64,000 bases of DNA, taken from positions 372,001 through 436,000 of the forward strand of contig CAJIYJ010000007.1 in NCBI GenBank assembly GCA_905181625.1. The letters run 5' to 3'. The position numbers and the translations under genes were made by a program. How positions within the stretch are numbered: position 1 is the stretch's first letter; each line of letters starts with the position of its first letter. The stretch is from an uncultured Flavobacteriaceae bacterium (GTDB lineage Bacteria > Bacteroidota > Bacteroidia > Flavobacteriales > Flavobacteriaceae). This document shows, piece by piece, positions 37,788 to 45,807 of the stretch. The notes beneath the pieces were generated by a model. That model had not been told where the DNA came from. It ran no database searches and saw nothing but the letters and a program-made list of their open reading frames with translations.

Positions 37788-38468
37788 TTATAGAATATAA
37801 AAAATCAAACCAAGTTTAAATTGTTTTAAATTCTTTAATTCTTGATATTTTACAGTGAATTTATCATTAAATAAAGGATTAAGCCCTAGATAAAGGGCTA
37901 AATTCCAAGTATTATTGCCTGCATTAAGAGTAAATCCTGATTGAATCTTATTAAAAGGAAGACTTTTTAAGTCATAGTTCTCTATTGATGATTCGTGCTT
38001 AAACTTACTAGCAAATATATAAGTGGTCTTAACTCCAAAGTATACTCTCCAGAATTTATAATTTTCAGCAGATGAAGTCCTCCACCTAATTTCAAAAGGC
38101 ATTTCAAGTTCATTAATAACCCATTTATTTTTACTAAATGAATCGGAGTCCTCAATTATCATCCCAGTAAAATCATTTCCATCAACGCTGAGTTTCAAAT
38201 TATGATTATATGAGCTAGTGGACAAGCCTAATCCTAGACCTAGACCAAAATCCCTATTACTATTTAAAGGTAAGTCTCTAATAAAACCAAAGTTAATAGA
38301 ACTAGAAAATTTATTCTGGCTAAAATCAGAGGGATCATCTATTAACGAGTTGTAATAAAATCCGAAATATATCTGGTCTTCTCTATACTTATCATCAATC
38401 TCTTTACTTTGAGAAAAAGAGCTAATGACAAAAAATAATGCGTAAAAAAGGATAATAGTTTTATGCAT
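37788..38468 (-). CDS. PorT-like outer-membrane beta-barrel protein
   Basis: A 226-residue exported protein (signal IILFYALFFVISSFSQ) with alternating beta strands and aromatic girdles. It has EDQIYFGFYYNSLIDDPSDF, NELEMPFEIRWRTSS, FWRVYFGVKTTYIF and an end at LKQFKLGLIFYIL. It resembles the PorT-family barrels annotated in Flavobacteriia. True PorT/SprT is a type IX secretion component, but family labels are loose, so that role is not asserted. It sits just downstream of the ExbB/ExbD operon, with a terminator between them. Confidence 0.72.
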   Translation of the reverse strand: MHKTIILFYALFFVISSFSQSKEIDDKYREDQIYFGFYYNSLIDDPSDFSQNKFSSSINFGFIRDLPLNSNRDFGLGLGLGLSTSSYNHNLKLSVDGNDFTGMIIEDSDSFSKNKWVINELEMPFEIRWRTSSAENYKFWRVYFGVKTTYIFASKFKHESSIENYDLKSLPFNKIQSGFTLNAGNNTWNLALYLGLNPLFNDKFTVKYQELKNLKQFKLGLIFYIL

Positions 38469-38493
38469 AACACAAATTTACTTTAATAAAAAC

Positions 38494-38519
38494 AAAAAAG
38501 CACCCTATAAGGATGCTTT
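38494..38519 (-). terminator. Terminator after the ExbB/ExbD operon
   Basis: On the minus strand: stem aaagca / tgcttt with an inner cc/gg pair across one mismatch, then six T. It lies 24 bases beyond the second exbD stop. Confidence 0.65.
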
Positions 38520-38542
38520 GAATTTTAAACTAAATGCTTGTT

Positions 38543-39022
38543 TTATCTATTTTGAGTATAATCACCAACTCTTGTTGTATAATTAATCTTTAAAGCATTT
38601 ACTTTTCTAAGTTCCTGCTTGATGTCTGAAATAACACCCATATTAGTCTCGCCATCAACTTTTAAAGCAGTGGTAAGGACATTTTGTAATTCTTCTCTTT
38701 TAGTAGCTCTCTCAGCAAGTACATAGGCTCCAACATCAGAAACAACAGAAAACTTGTCATTCAACTGAATTCTTGCCTGATCACCATACTTAGATTCATA
38801 CCTAGCACTTGGCTTTCCGGCATAAATATAAATCACACGATCTTTTTTATCTAATTTTTGAATTTGATCAGCAGCAGGAAGCTTGTTTTCTACCATTAAG
38901 GTATTATCACGCATAACTGTTGCAACCATAAAGAAAAATAAAAGCATAAAAACAATATCAGGTAAAGAAGCTGTATTTATTGCAGCTTGCCCATCATTTT
39001 TTTTCTTTTTAAACTTAGACAT
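38543..39022 (-). CDS. ExbD/TolR-family energy-transduction protein (second copy)
   Basis: A 159-residue inner-membrane protein with a single N-terminal helix (LPDIVFMLLFFFMVATVM) carrying the conserved Asp that takes part in proton flow, followed by a periplasmic domain. ExbD works with ExbB to drive TonB, which powers the receptors in this window. It follows the first exbD by 1 base; two ExbD paralogues in tandem is the usual Bacteroidota arrangement. Confidence 0.92.
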   Translation of the reverse strand: MSKFKKKKNDGQAAINTASLPDIVFMLLFFFMVATVMRDNTLMVENKLPAADQIQKLDKKDRVIYIYAGKPSARYESKYGDQARIQLNDKFSVVSDVGAYVLAERATKREELQNVLTTALKVDGETNMGVISDIKQELRKVNALKINYTTRVGDYTQNR

Positions 39023-39023
39023 A

Positions 39024-39644
39024 CTAATTGTTTTTAGTTGGTTCAGCCTCAGATAATTTTTGAGGATACATTTTCTTTAGAACACTAAGTTTAAGTTTAA
39101 GAGCTGCCTTAACTTTTACACTAGTTCTAGGGTCTGAATATTTTTTATCTGCTTCAACAAAACTCATTCTTTCGTTTGGATAAAGAGCTATAAACTCTCT
39201 ATTTCTTAACTCATTATAAGCCGCTACAAGTTCGTTTTGAACTGATATGTATACTTTATAGTCTGTTTCTCTATCATTCTTTAATGAAATAATAGCTTTA
39301 TCAGGATTATCAGAGGACGATCTATCTCTTTCACCTTTACAATAATCACAAGCTTCTTCACCAATTCCACCACCGTTATCTAGAAATTTAACAGCAGCTC
39401 TTCTAACATCACTTAGATCCATTAGTTTTTCTTCAACTAGAATCATGTTATTTTTATTAACTACAACGGTAAAAATATTTCTTTGTTTAATTACTGGAGG
39501 ATCAACCACATCTTCCATCGGAGGAAGTTTTCTGTTAATTCCAGAATCAGTTTCTATAGTTGTAGTAACTAAAAAAAATATTAATAATAGAAAAGCAATG
39601 TCAGCCATTGAGCCTGCATTTACTTCTGGTGATTTTCTAGCCAT
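39024..39644 (-). CDS. ExbD/TolR-family energy-transduction protein (first copy)
   Basis: A 206-residue ExbD homologue with helix MADIAFLLLIFFLVTTTIE (conserved Asp in the helix) and a longer periplasmic domain than its neighbour. The domain contains an unusual CDYC pair in an inserted segment (GEEACDYCKGERDRSSSDN), which could form a disulfide. The gene starts at ARKSPEVNAGSMAD. It lies directly after the 149-residue membrane protein (stop and start adjacent). Confidence 0.92.
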   Translation of the reverse strand: MARKSPEVNAGSMADIAFLLLIFFLVTTTIETDSGINRKLPPMEDVVDPPVIKQRNIFTVVVNKNNMILVEEKLMDLSDVRRAAVKFLDNGGGIGEEACDYCKGERDRSSSDNPDKAIISLKNDRETDYKVYISVQNELVAAYNELRNREFIALYPNERMSFVEADKKYSDPRTSVKVKAALKLKLSVLKKMYPQKLSEAEPTKNN

Positions 39645-40094
39645 CTATTTCTTGATTAATTTTCTTATCGAACCATAACTCATTGATGCTATAGCTATAA
39701 CAGTTAAAAAGTAAAACATTCTAATTCCTGCCTCTACCCATCTAGCGCCATTAGCAGATAAAAATGCTCCATCTTGCATAGGCGTTTCTTCTCCTGATGA
39801 AAAAAGATAAGCAACTACAAGAACTAATAAAAAAGCTCCAATTGCCATTAAAGAGCTTTTAAGCTTTCCTTTATCTGAGGCTAAATTCTTAATAGAAAAT
39901 ACCACTGTAATTAAAATAGCTATTGCTAATATTATTTGAGCTAGAAGAATAATAGGTGTAACACTACCAAAATCTCCTTGCATAGCACTCATTTCTATTG
40001 CATCATCTCCTTTACCTACTATCATTAAAACGAAGACAGCTCCTAAAACACCCAGAGAGGTAACAATAATTGTAGTTATTTTTTGAATATTCAT
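39645..40094 (-). CDS. Four-helix membrane protein in the ExbB/ExbD operon
   Basis: A 149-residue protein with four predicted helices (TTIIVTSLGVLGAVFVLMI, ILLAQIILAIAILITVVFS, SLMAIGAFLLVLVVAYLF and GIRMFYFLTVIAIASMSYG). It is encoded between exbB and exbD with gaps of 5 and 0 bases. It is not a known ExbB or ExbD, and I do not recognise a named function. A fourth component of the energy-transduction complex is a reasonable inference from its place. Confidence 0.8.
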   Translation of the reverse strand: MNIQKITTIIVTSLGVLGAVFVLMIVGKGDDAIEMSAMQGDFGSVTPIILLAQIILAIAILITVVFSIKNLASDKGKLKSSLMAIGAFLLVLVVAYLFSSGEETPMQDGAFLSANGARWVEAGIRMFYFLTVIAIASMSYGSIRKLIKK

Positions 40095-40099
40095 AAAAT

Positions 40100-40894
40100 T
40101 TATTTTTTGTGAGCTACTAAAATATCTATTAAAGTAATTGATGCATCTTCCATGTCATTTACTATACTATCTATTTTAGCAACAATGTAATTATAAAAAA
40201 TTTGAAGAATAATAGCGACTACAAGACCAAATACAGTTGTTAATAGAGCAACTTTAATACCACCCGCAACAAGTGAAGGTTGCATATCTCCAGCAGCTTG
40301 AATTTTATCAAATGCTTGAATCATTCCTATTACAGTACCCATGAAACCAAGCATTGGAGCAAGTGCAATAAACAAAGAAATCCAAGAAACATTTTTTTCT
40401 AATTGTCCCATTTGAACACCACCATAAGCTACAACAGCTTTTTCAGCGCTTTCAACTCCATCTCCTGCTCTATCTAATCCTTGATAAAAAATAGATGCAA
40501 CCGGTCCTGAAGTATTTCTACAAATTTCTTTTGCAGCTTCAGTTCCTCCTGATTTTAATGCGCTTTCAACATCTTCTGTTAGTTTCTTAGAGTTAGTGGT
40601 TGCAAGATTTAAATAAATAATTCTTTCAATAGCAATTGCTAGTCCAAAAATAAGACAAGCAAGAACAATCCCCATAAATCCAGGACCCCCTTCAATAAAA
40701 CGATTTTTTAATTCTTGAGTGAAACCTCTTTCAGCTGGAGCTTCTTCAGCCATAATTTCTTCAACCATAGTTTCTTCAACCATAGTTTCTTCAACCATAG
40801 TTTCTTCAACCATAGTTTCTTCTTGTGCATTTAACTGTCCAATGTTTGAGAAAAAAACAGCGCTTAATAGTAAAAGTGATAATAGTCTTTTCAT
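40100..40894 (-). CDS. MotA/TolQ/ExbB proton-channel protein with repeat-bearing N-terminus
   Basis: A 264-residue protein with the three-helix MotA/TolQ/ExbB channel domain (GIVLACLIFGLAIAIERIIYL; WISLFIALAPMLGFMGTVIGMI; VALLTTVFGLVVAIILQIFYN). Before the channel it has a signal-like helix (KRLLSLLLLSAVFFSNIGQL) and an acidic linker made of four ETMVE repeats, encoded by 15-bp tandem DNA repeats. It is first in the operon with the membrane protein and two ExbDs, and together they should convert the proton gradient into TonB movement. Confidence 0.92.
   Translation of the reverse strand: MKRLLSLLLLSAVFFSNIGQLNAQEETMVEETMVEETMVEETMVEEIMAEEAPAERGFTQELKNRFIEGGPGFMGIVLACLIFGLAIAIERIIYLNLATTNSKKLTEDVESALKSGGTEAAKEICRNTSGPVASIFYQGLDRAGDGVESAEKAVVAYGGVQMGQLEKNVSWISLFIALAPMLGFMGTVIGMIQAFDKIQAAGDMQPSLVAGGIKVALLTTVFGLVVAIILQIFYNYIVAKIDSIVNDMEDASITLIDILVAHKK
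40756..40815 (-). repeat. Four perfect 15-bp tandem repeats inside exbB
   Basis: The plus-strand unit tttcttcaaccatag occurs four times without change, with a degenerate unit on its left. It encodes repeated EETMV in the periplasmic linker. The unit length keeps the frame, so copy number can vary without breaking the gene. Confidence 0.9.
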
Positions 40895-40977
40895 TATTTA
40901 AGATTTATTCTATGTTATTTTGTTTAATTAAGTTGATAAATATATATAAAAAGTTGAAATAAAAATAATGTTTTTTT

Positions 40978-41091
40978 TTAGCACAAATGAACTAGTAACA
41001 TCAGCGACAACATACGATCAAGAATGTTTAGTTGATCTGTTAATTTCTTTAATTCATCAGACAAAATATTAAGTTTAACAAAATCAGTCAA
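40978..41091 (-). CDS. Possible 37-residue peptide upstream of exbB
   Basis: A TTG-started frame (TDFVKLNILSDELKKLTDQL, then NILDRMLSLMLLVHLC) in the 273-base gap between exbB and the surface-protein gene. The amphipathic helical look and the T-run after the stop are suggestive, but there is no family match I recognise, so this may be chance. Nothing else is seen in the gap. Confidence 0.22.
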   Translation of the reverse strand: MTDFVKLNILSDELKKLTDQLNILDRMLSLMLLVHLC

Positions 41092-41167
41092 TTAATAAAA
41101 TCCCATACAATTAAAAATAAACATACCATGAAAATTGTTTTATATTATTTTTATTAAATTTATACCC

Positions 41168-42307
41168 ATGAAAAAACTATACTCTTTAATATTATTATTG
41201 TCAATTTCTTTTGTTAATGGACAAAACAATCCTCCAATAGCTAATAATCAGACTATAACAACTGACCAATACACACCTGCTGTTGTATCGTTAGTTGCGA
41301 CTGATGCGGATGATGATATTTTAACATACCTTATCAAATCTTTACCTACTAACGGAATCTTAAAAAACGGAGGGAGTGTTGTTACTTCTTCCGATCTTCC
41401 TTTAGCCTTATCAGGAAATAACATCACTTACACACCTTCTGTCAATTTTTCCGGAACAGATTCATTTACTTTTGTTGCCAGGGATCTATCTATTGCTTCT
41501 TTTGCAGCAGCTAGTGGTTTAAAATTAATTAGCAATAACGGTAAACCTGTTACTTTTGATAAACCTGACGGGGAAAACTTATTATTTAATTCAAATACTG
41601 CTACAAAAATGGATTGGCCTGATGCCAAAATTTTAACTGATTCTTTTGATGGAGCTAAAAGTTTGTTCCATTAAATGAAACAATGGGACAAACAGTTTAT
41701 GATGCTCTTATCTCGATGAACAGGTTAGATGGACCCTTTTGGATGGGTCTGTATCAAGATAGAAATGCTAGTGATTATTCCGAACCCGGGGGAGGATGGA
41801 TTTGGGTTGATGGAGTTAAATTAGAGGACCGATATACAAATTGGTATTCAAATGAGCCAAATAATGCAGGAAATGAAGATTATGGTCAATTTAATTTTGG
41901 AAATTTTGGAGTTAAATGGAACGATATGAGTGTTGGAAATGGTCAATCTTACGCATTATTTGAACTTAATGACACAATGGTTGATAGCAATATAGCTACC
42001 GTAACGATCAATGTTACTGGCGGTGGATTTAATCTTCAAGATGATAACAACAAGATTCAGGTAGGTAGTTGTACTTGTAATGGTAAAAATGATGGTACTA
42101 TTGATTTATCAATTGAGGACTGCTAGATATGACTATACCATTTCTGTAAGTGGTCAATCAGCTCCTGTACTTATTACAGGGACTAACAAAACAGCTTCTG
42201 TTACAGGACTGGCTAAAGGAACCTATACTGTTTGCTTTAAAGTAGATGGTCAAGCTGGTTACGAACAATGCTTTGAAGCAGTTGTAGACCAGCCTAAAGG
42301 ATTATAA
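41168..42307 (+). pseudogene. Surface protein with cadherin-like domain and nested C-type lectin, two frameshifts
   Basis: The ATG at 41168 starts a signal peptide (KKLYSLILLLSISFVNG). A cadherin/Big-like domain follows (NNPPIANNQTITTDQYTP; VNFSGTDSFTFVARD), then a C-type lectin domain (WPDAKILTDSFDGAK; FWMGLYQDRN; GGGWIWVDG; WYSNEPNNAGNEDYGQ; QSYALFEL). The last cadherin strand resumes (DSNIATVTINVTGG), and a Cys-containing C-terminal module ends DQPKGL. Frame breaks lie at about 41656-41666 (one T missing in a short T run) and about 42118-42126 (one extra base); removing them restores one frame of about 380 residues. Probably exported to the surface. It is followed by its lipoprotein partner 28 bases later. 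Confidence 0.8.
41963..42111 (+). repeat. Cassette duplication block 1, copy A
   Basis: 149 bases that look identical to 44529-44677. The block begins exactly where the lectin domain ends (aacttaatgac) and covers the last cadherin strand and the start of the C-terminal module. Confidence 0.85.
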
Positions 42308-42335
42308 AAAGACATTAAATATTAATACAATAAAT

Positions 42336-43055
42336 ATGAAAAGCATTTTAAAATATACTAGTTTTCTTTTTTTCTCTTTAACCTTCTTAATAAGTTGTGA
42401 TTGTGATTGTGAGGATGCCCCTGTTGATGCGCAAGCAGGTATTCCAATTGCCACTAATCCAAATGCACCAACTTTAATATCACCTTCTAGTAGTAACTCC
42501 TGTGAAGTTGGAAAAAAAGTTAACGCTAATCAAAGTGAAGTAACCTTTTCTTGGGCTGCAACAGCCAACACTAAAAGTTACACACTTAGCTATACTAACT
42601 CAACGACTAATGTTACAAGCAACAAAACCTTATTAACAACTTCAACAACAGCTATCTTAAGTAGAGGAACTGTGTATTCTTGGAGAGTAACTGCTCACAA
42701 TATAATGCCAAGCAAAACCGCTACAAGTGGAAGTAGAAAATTTTATGTTTCTGCTGAACCTATAGTTACCAACGTTCCTTTAGCAGCCGTACTTAAAACA
42801 CCTAGTTCTAGTACTGGTGTGGCAAGCTTAGCTTGGGAAGGTAGTGATCCAGATGCTGGAGATACTTTAAGCTATACAGTCTATATAGACAAGGTAGATG
42901 GAAAACAAACTCCTATCTCAGCTTTAACTAATTTATCCTCTAAAACTGCAAGTGCTACACTAGAGGCTGGCTTAACTTACTTTTGGAGAGTTAAAACAAC
43001 TGATCAAAACAAAAATAGTAGCTTCTCTCTGATCTCAACCTTTACAGCTAATTAA
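42336..43055 (+). CDS. FnIII-like lipoprotein, cassette copy A
   Basis: A 239-residue lipoprotein: signal KYTSFLFFSLTFLISC, then a Cys/Asp cluster (CDCDCEDAP). Two fibronectin III-like beta domains follow, each with the FnIII tail motif (TVYSWRVTAHN; LTYFWRVKTTD) and an ASLAWEGSDPDAGDTLSYTV stretch in the second. The protein encoded at 44901 is identical. It is 28 bases after the surface gene and ends before a strong terminator, so the two form a transcription unit. A role anchoring or presenting the surface protein is inferred from the constant pairing. Confidence 0.88.
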   Translation: MKSILKYTSFLFFSLTFLISCDCDCEDAPVDAQAGIPIATNPNAPTLISPSSSNSCEVGKKVNANQSEVTFSWAATANTKSYTLSYTNSTTNVTSNKTLLTTSTTAILSRGTVYSWRVTAHNIMPSKTATSGSRKFYVSAEPIVTNVPLAAVLKTPSSSTGVASLAWEGSDPDAGDTLSYTVYIDKVDGKQTPISALTNLSSKTASATLEAGLTYFWRVKTTDQNKNSSFSLISTFTAN

Positions 43056-43078
43056 CAAAACAGTTAATATATTATATA

Positions 43079-43116
43079 AAAAAAACCCCTTGTAATTTTT
43101 TACAAAGGGGTTTTTT
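43079..43116 (+). terminator. Terminator of cassette A
   Basis: Stem aaaaccccttgtaa / ttacaaaggggtttt with one bulged A and a T-rich loop, followed by six T. The same hairpin occurs after cassette B with seven T. Confidence 0.85.
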
Positions 43117-43135
43117 ATTTCCTATTTTCACCTTA

Positions 43136-43159
43136 ATTATCAAATTATTATTTGATAAT
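43136..43159. promoter_or_regulatory. 10-bp perfect inverted repeat upstream of cassette B
   Basis: attatcaaat and atttgataat around a tatt spacer, about 70 bases before the ATG at 43231. Its position and symmetry suggest an operator; no equivalent is obvious before cassette A. Confidence 0.4.
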
Positions 43160-43230
43160 AATTTTAAGTTAACAAAATTTGTTATATTGAGCGTAGGATT
43201 ACTAAACTCTTTTAATTAAAGTTAAAGATT

Positions 43231-44872
43231 ATGAAAAAATTATATTCTATATTATTGTTAATGTCCTTTGCTTTTATTGCTGGACAAAACACAGCTCCAG
43301 TAGCTGATATCAAAGTGTTTCTACAGATCAATATTCTCCAGTCAATATTACTTTAACAGGCTCAGATCTGATCTGGCAACTGTCTTTACAGTTCATACTC
43401 AAAAAGGTTCTGCCTTAGAAAATTCTTTATCAGGATCCGGTTTTGGTGAATATATAGAATTATCAAGTGATGGAACAAGAATTGTTGTAGGAGGATGGCT
43501 TCATAATAATGTTCGTGTTTTTTCTTGGAATGGTTCTGAATGGGGACAGCTAGGACAAACTATTAATGGAGAATCTGGAGGGCAATTAGGAGAATTTGTC
43601 TCTATTTCTAACGATGGAAATAGAATTGCTGCCTATGATACAAATAAAAAAAAGGTATACACCTATAGCTGGAGTGGAAGTAGCTGGACTCAAAATTCAC
43701 CAGTAATGTCGCTTACCGCAAACAGAGGACTTAATCTTTCAGGAGATGGAAATACACTAGCAGCTGTAGATTTTGCTGGAGGTAAAATAAATTTAAGAAA
43801 ATGGGATGGTTCTGAATGGACATCACCCTACGCTGTTGTAACTATACAAGCTGGAGGAACAGAAGCACCTGGAATGGTCTCTCTTTCTAACGACGGAACA
43901 AGATTTGCAATAGGTACAAAAACAAATAATCAAGTCAATATATATGATTTAAGTGGAGGAGTATGGACTAAGAATATAACTATCGATGGAGGCTCAGGAG
44001 AAAAATTTGGACAAACTCTTAGACTAACACCTGACGGTCAAAAACTGATTGTTGGTGCTAATGGAATTGGAAGTGCCAGAGTTTATAATGTAAGTGGGTC
44101 AAATGCTACACAGATTGGATCTGACATTTATTATGGTTCGAACGCTGCTTGGAGAGCTATATCTATTTCAGATGATGGGAAAAGAGCAGCAATCCCAATA
44201 TTTAATCAAAAAACAGGTTTATTTGATTGGGATGGGACAAACTGGAAACAATTAGGGAATGCAATAACGTCTCCTCCTTGGGGAGAATCTTTAGATATAT
44301 CAGCAGATGGAAAAATTCTTGCGGTTGGTGGACATAATGGAATTATAAAAATTTATGATGTACTAAACTTAAAATATATCATAACATCTTATCCATCTAA
44401 CGGAATATTAAAACAAGGTACTAACACATTAAGTTCTTCTGATCTGCCTTATACATTCACAGTAAAAGATCCTATAGTTACTTACACTGCTAATAATGGC
44501 TTTACAGGAACTGATAGTTTTAAGTTCAAACTTAATGACACAATGGTTGATAGCAATATAGCTACCGTAACGATCAATGTTACTGGCGGTGGATTTAATC
44601 TTCAAGATGATAACAACAAGATTCAGGTAGGTAGTTGTACTTGTAATGGTAAAAATGATGGTACTATTGATTTATCAGTTGAAGACAACAAATACGATTA
44701 CACTATTACAGTAAGCGGACAAAGTAGTCCTTTTGTAATTAAAGGTGTAAACAAAACAGCTTCTGTTACAGGACTGGCTAAAGGAACCTATACTGTTTGC
44801 TTTAAAGTAGATGGTCAAGCTGGTTACGAACAATGCTTTGAAGCAGTTGTAGACCAGCCTAAAGGATTATAA
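43231..44872 (+). pseudogene. Surface protein with cadherin-like domain and nested seven-bladed propeller, frame-disrupted
   Basis: The ATG at 43231 starts a signal peptide (KKLYSILLLMSFAFIAG) and the same cadherin-like N-terminus as cassette A (NTAPVAD; TDQYSPVNITLTGSD once the frame is corrected). One base is missing near 43307-43311, and the frame changes again near 43361-43370, where the propeller begins. From there to 44872 it is open: seven blades of 40-50 residues with recurring SxDGxxxAV (LSSDGTRIVVGG; ISNDGNRIAAYD; LTPDGQKLIVGA). The cadherin fold then resumes at YIITSYPSNGILK, and the C-terminal module identical in type to cassette A ends DQPKGL. Frame loss coincides with the propeller insertion point. 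Confidence 0.78.
44529..44677 (+). repeat. Cassette duplication block 1, copy B
   Basis: Partner of 41963-42111. Same bases by eye. Confidence 0.85.
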
Positions 44873-45681
44873 AAAGACATTAAATATTAATACAATAAAT
44901 ATGAAAAGCATTTTAAAATATACTAGTTTTCTTTTTTTCTCTTTAACCTTCTTAATAAGTTGTGATTGTGATTGTGAGGATGCCCCTGTTGATGCGCAAG
45001 CAGGTATTCCAATTGCCACTAATCCAAATGCACCAACTTTAATATCACCTTCTAGTAGTAACTCCTGTGAAGTTGGAAAAAAAGTTAACGCTAATCAAAG
45101 TGAAGTAACCTTTTCTTGGGCTGCAACAGCCAACACTAAAAGTTACACACTTAGCTATACTAACTCAACGACTAATGTTACAAGCAACAAAACCTTATTA
45201 ACAACTTCAACAACAGCTATCTTAAGTAGAGGAACTGTGTATTCTTGGAGAGTAACTGCTCACAATATAATGCCAAGCAAAACCGCTACAAGTGGAAGTA
45301 GAAAATTTTATGTTTCTGCTGAACCTATAGTTACCAACGTTCCTTTAGCAGCCGTACTTAAAACACCTAGTTCTAGTACTGGTGTGGCAAGCTTAGCTTG
45401 GGAAGGTAGTGATCCAGATGCTGGAGATACTTTAAGCTATACAGTCTATATAGACAAGGTAGATGGAAAACAAACTCCTATCTCAGCTTTAACTAATTTA
45501 TCCTCTAAAACTGCAAGTGCTACACTAGAGGCTGGCTTAACTTACTTTTGGAGAGTTAAAACAACTGATCAAAACAAAAATAGTAGCTTCTCTCTGATCT
45601 CAACCTTTACAGCTAATTAACAAAACAGTTAATATATTATATAAAAAAAACCCCTTGTAATTTTTTACAAAGGGGTTTTTT
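44750..45681 (+). repeat. Cassette duplication block 2, copy B
   Basis: Partner of 42185-43116 at a constant offset of 2565. Identity continues into the terminator and stops 6 bases before the tRNA-Ser 3' end. Confidence 0.85.
44901..45620 (+). CDS. FnIII-like lipoprotein, cassette copy B
   Basis: A 239-residue lipoprotein with the same sequence as the protein at 42336, apparently also at every base. It has the lipobox FLISC, a CDCDCED cluster and two FnIII-like domains. It lies 28 bases after the propeller-bearing surface gene, so each surface protein variant is paired with the same lipoprotein. The lack of even silent changes means the duplication is recent or kept uniform by gene conversion. 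Confidence 0.88.
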   Translation: MKSILKYTSFLFFSLTFLISCDCDCEDAPVDAQAGIPIATNPNAPTLISPSSSNSCEVGKKVNANQSEVTFSWAATANTKSYTLSYTNSTTNVTSNKTLLTTSTTAILSRGTVYSWRVTAHNIMPSKTATSGSRKFYVSAEPIVTNVPLAAVLKTPSSSTGVASLAWEGSDPDAGDTLSYTVYIDKVDGKQTPISALTNLSSKTASATLEAGLTYFWRVKTTDQNKNSSFSLISTFTAN

Positions 45682-45682
45682 T
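45644..45682 (+). terminator. Terminator of cassette B, facing tRNA-Ser
   Basis: The same hairpin as at 43079, with seven T. Flanking A and T runs allow it to work on both strands, so it may also end the convergent tRNA-Ser transcript, whose 3' end is 5 bases away. Confidence 0.85.
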
Positions 45683-45686
45683 ATTG

Positions 45687-45774
45687 CAGAGAGGATGGGA
45701 TTCGAACCCACGATACACTTTTGGCGTATACACGCTTTCCAAGCGTGCGCCTTAAACCGCTCGGCCACCTCTCT
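45687..45774 (-). tRNA. tRNA-Ser(GGA)
   Basis: The 88-base minus-strand gene has a seven-pair acceptor stem (agagagg / cctctct), D-arm gccgagcggtttaaggc, anticodon stem cacgc / gcgtg with loop ttggaaa (anticodon GGA), a long class II variable arm, and T-arm gggttcgaatccc. The discriminator is G and CCA is not encoded. Confidence 0.96.
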
Positions 45775-45787
45775 TTTTTAAAGATTT

Positions 45788-45795
45788 CAAAAATA
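45788..45795 (-). promoter_or_regulatory. Promoter -7 box of tRNA-Ser
   Basis: TATTTTTG on the minus strand fits TAnnTTTG, 14 bases upstream of the mature 5' end. Confidence 0.45.
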
Positions 45796-45807
45796 GGTAT
45801 TTAAAAA

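Larger units (their letters stand above)
42185..43116 (+). repeat. Cassette duplication block 2, copy A
   Basis: About 932 bases that look identical to 44750-45681. It covers the end of the surface gene, the whole lipoprotein gene and the terminator. A diverged patch of about 73 bases separates it from block 1. Confidence 0.85.

Noticed and set aside
40719-40901. Plus-strand Ser/Thr/Val repeat protein
   Set aside because: It is an antisense shadow of the exbB tandem repeats.
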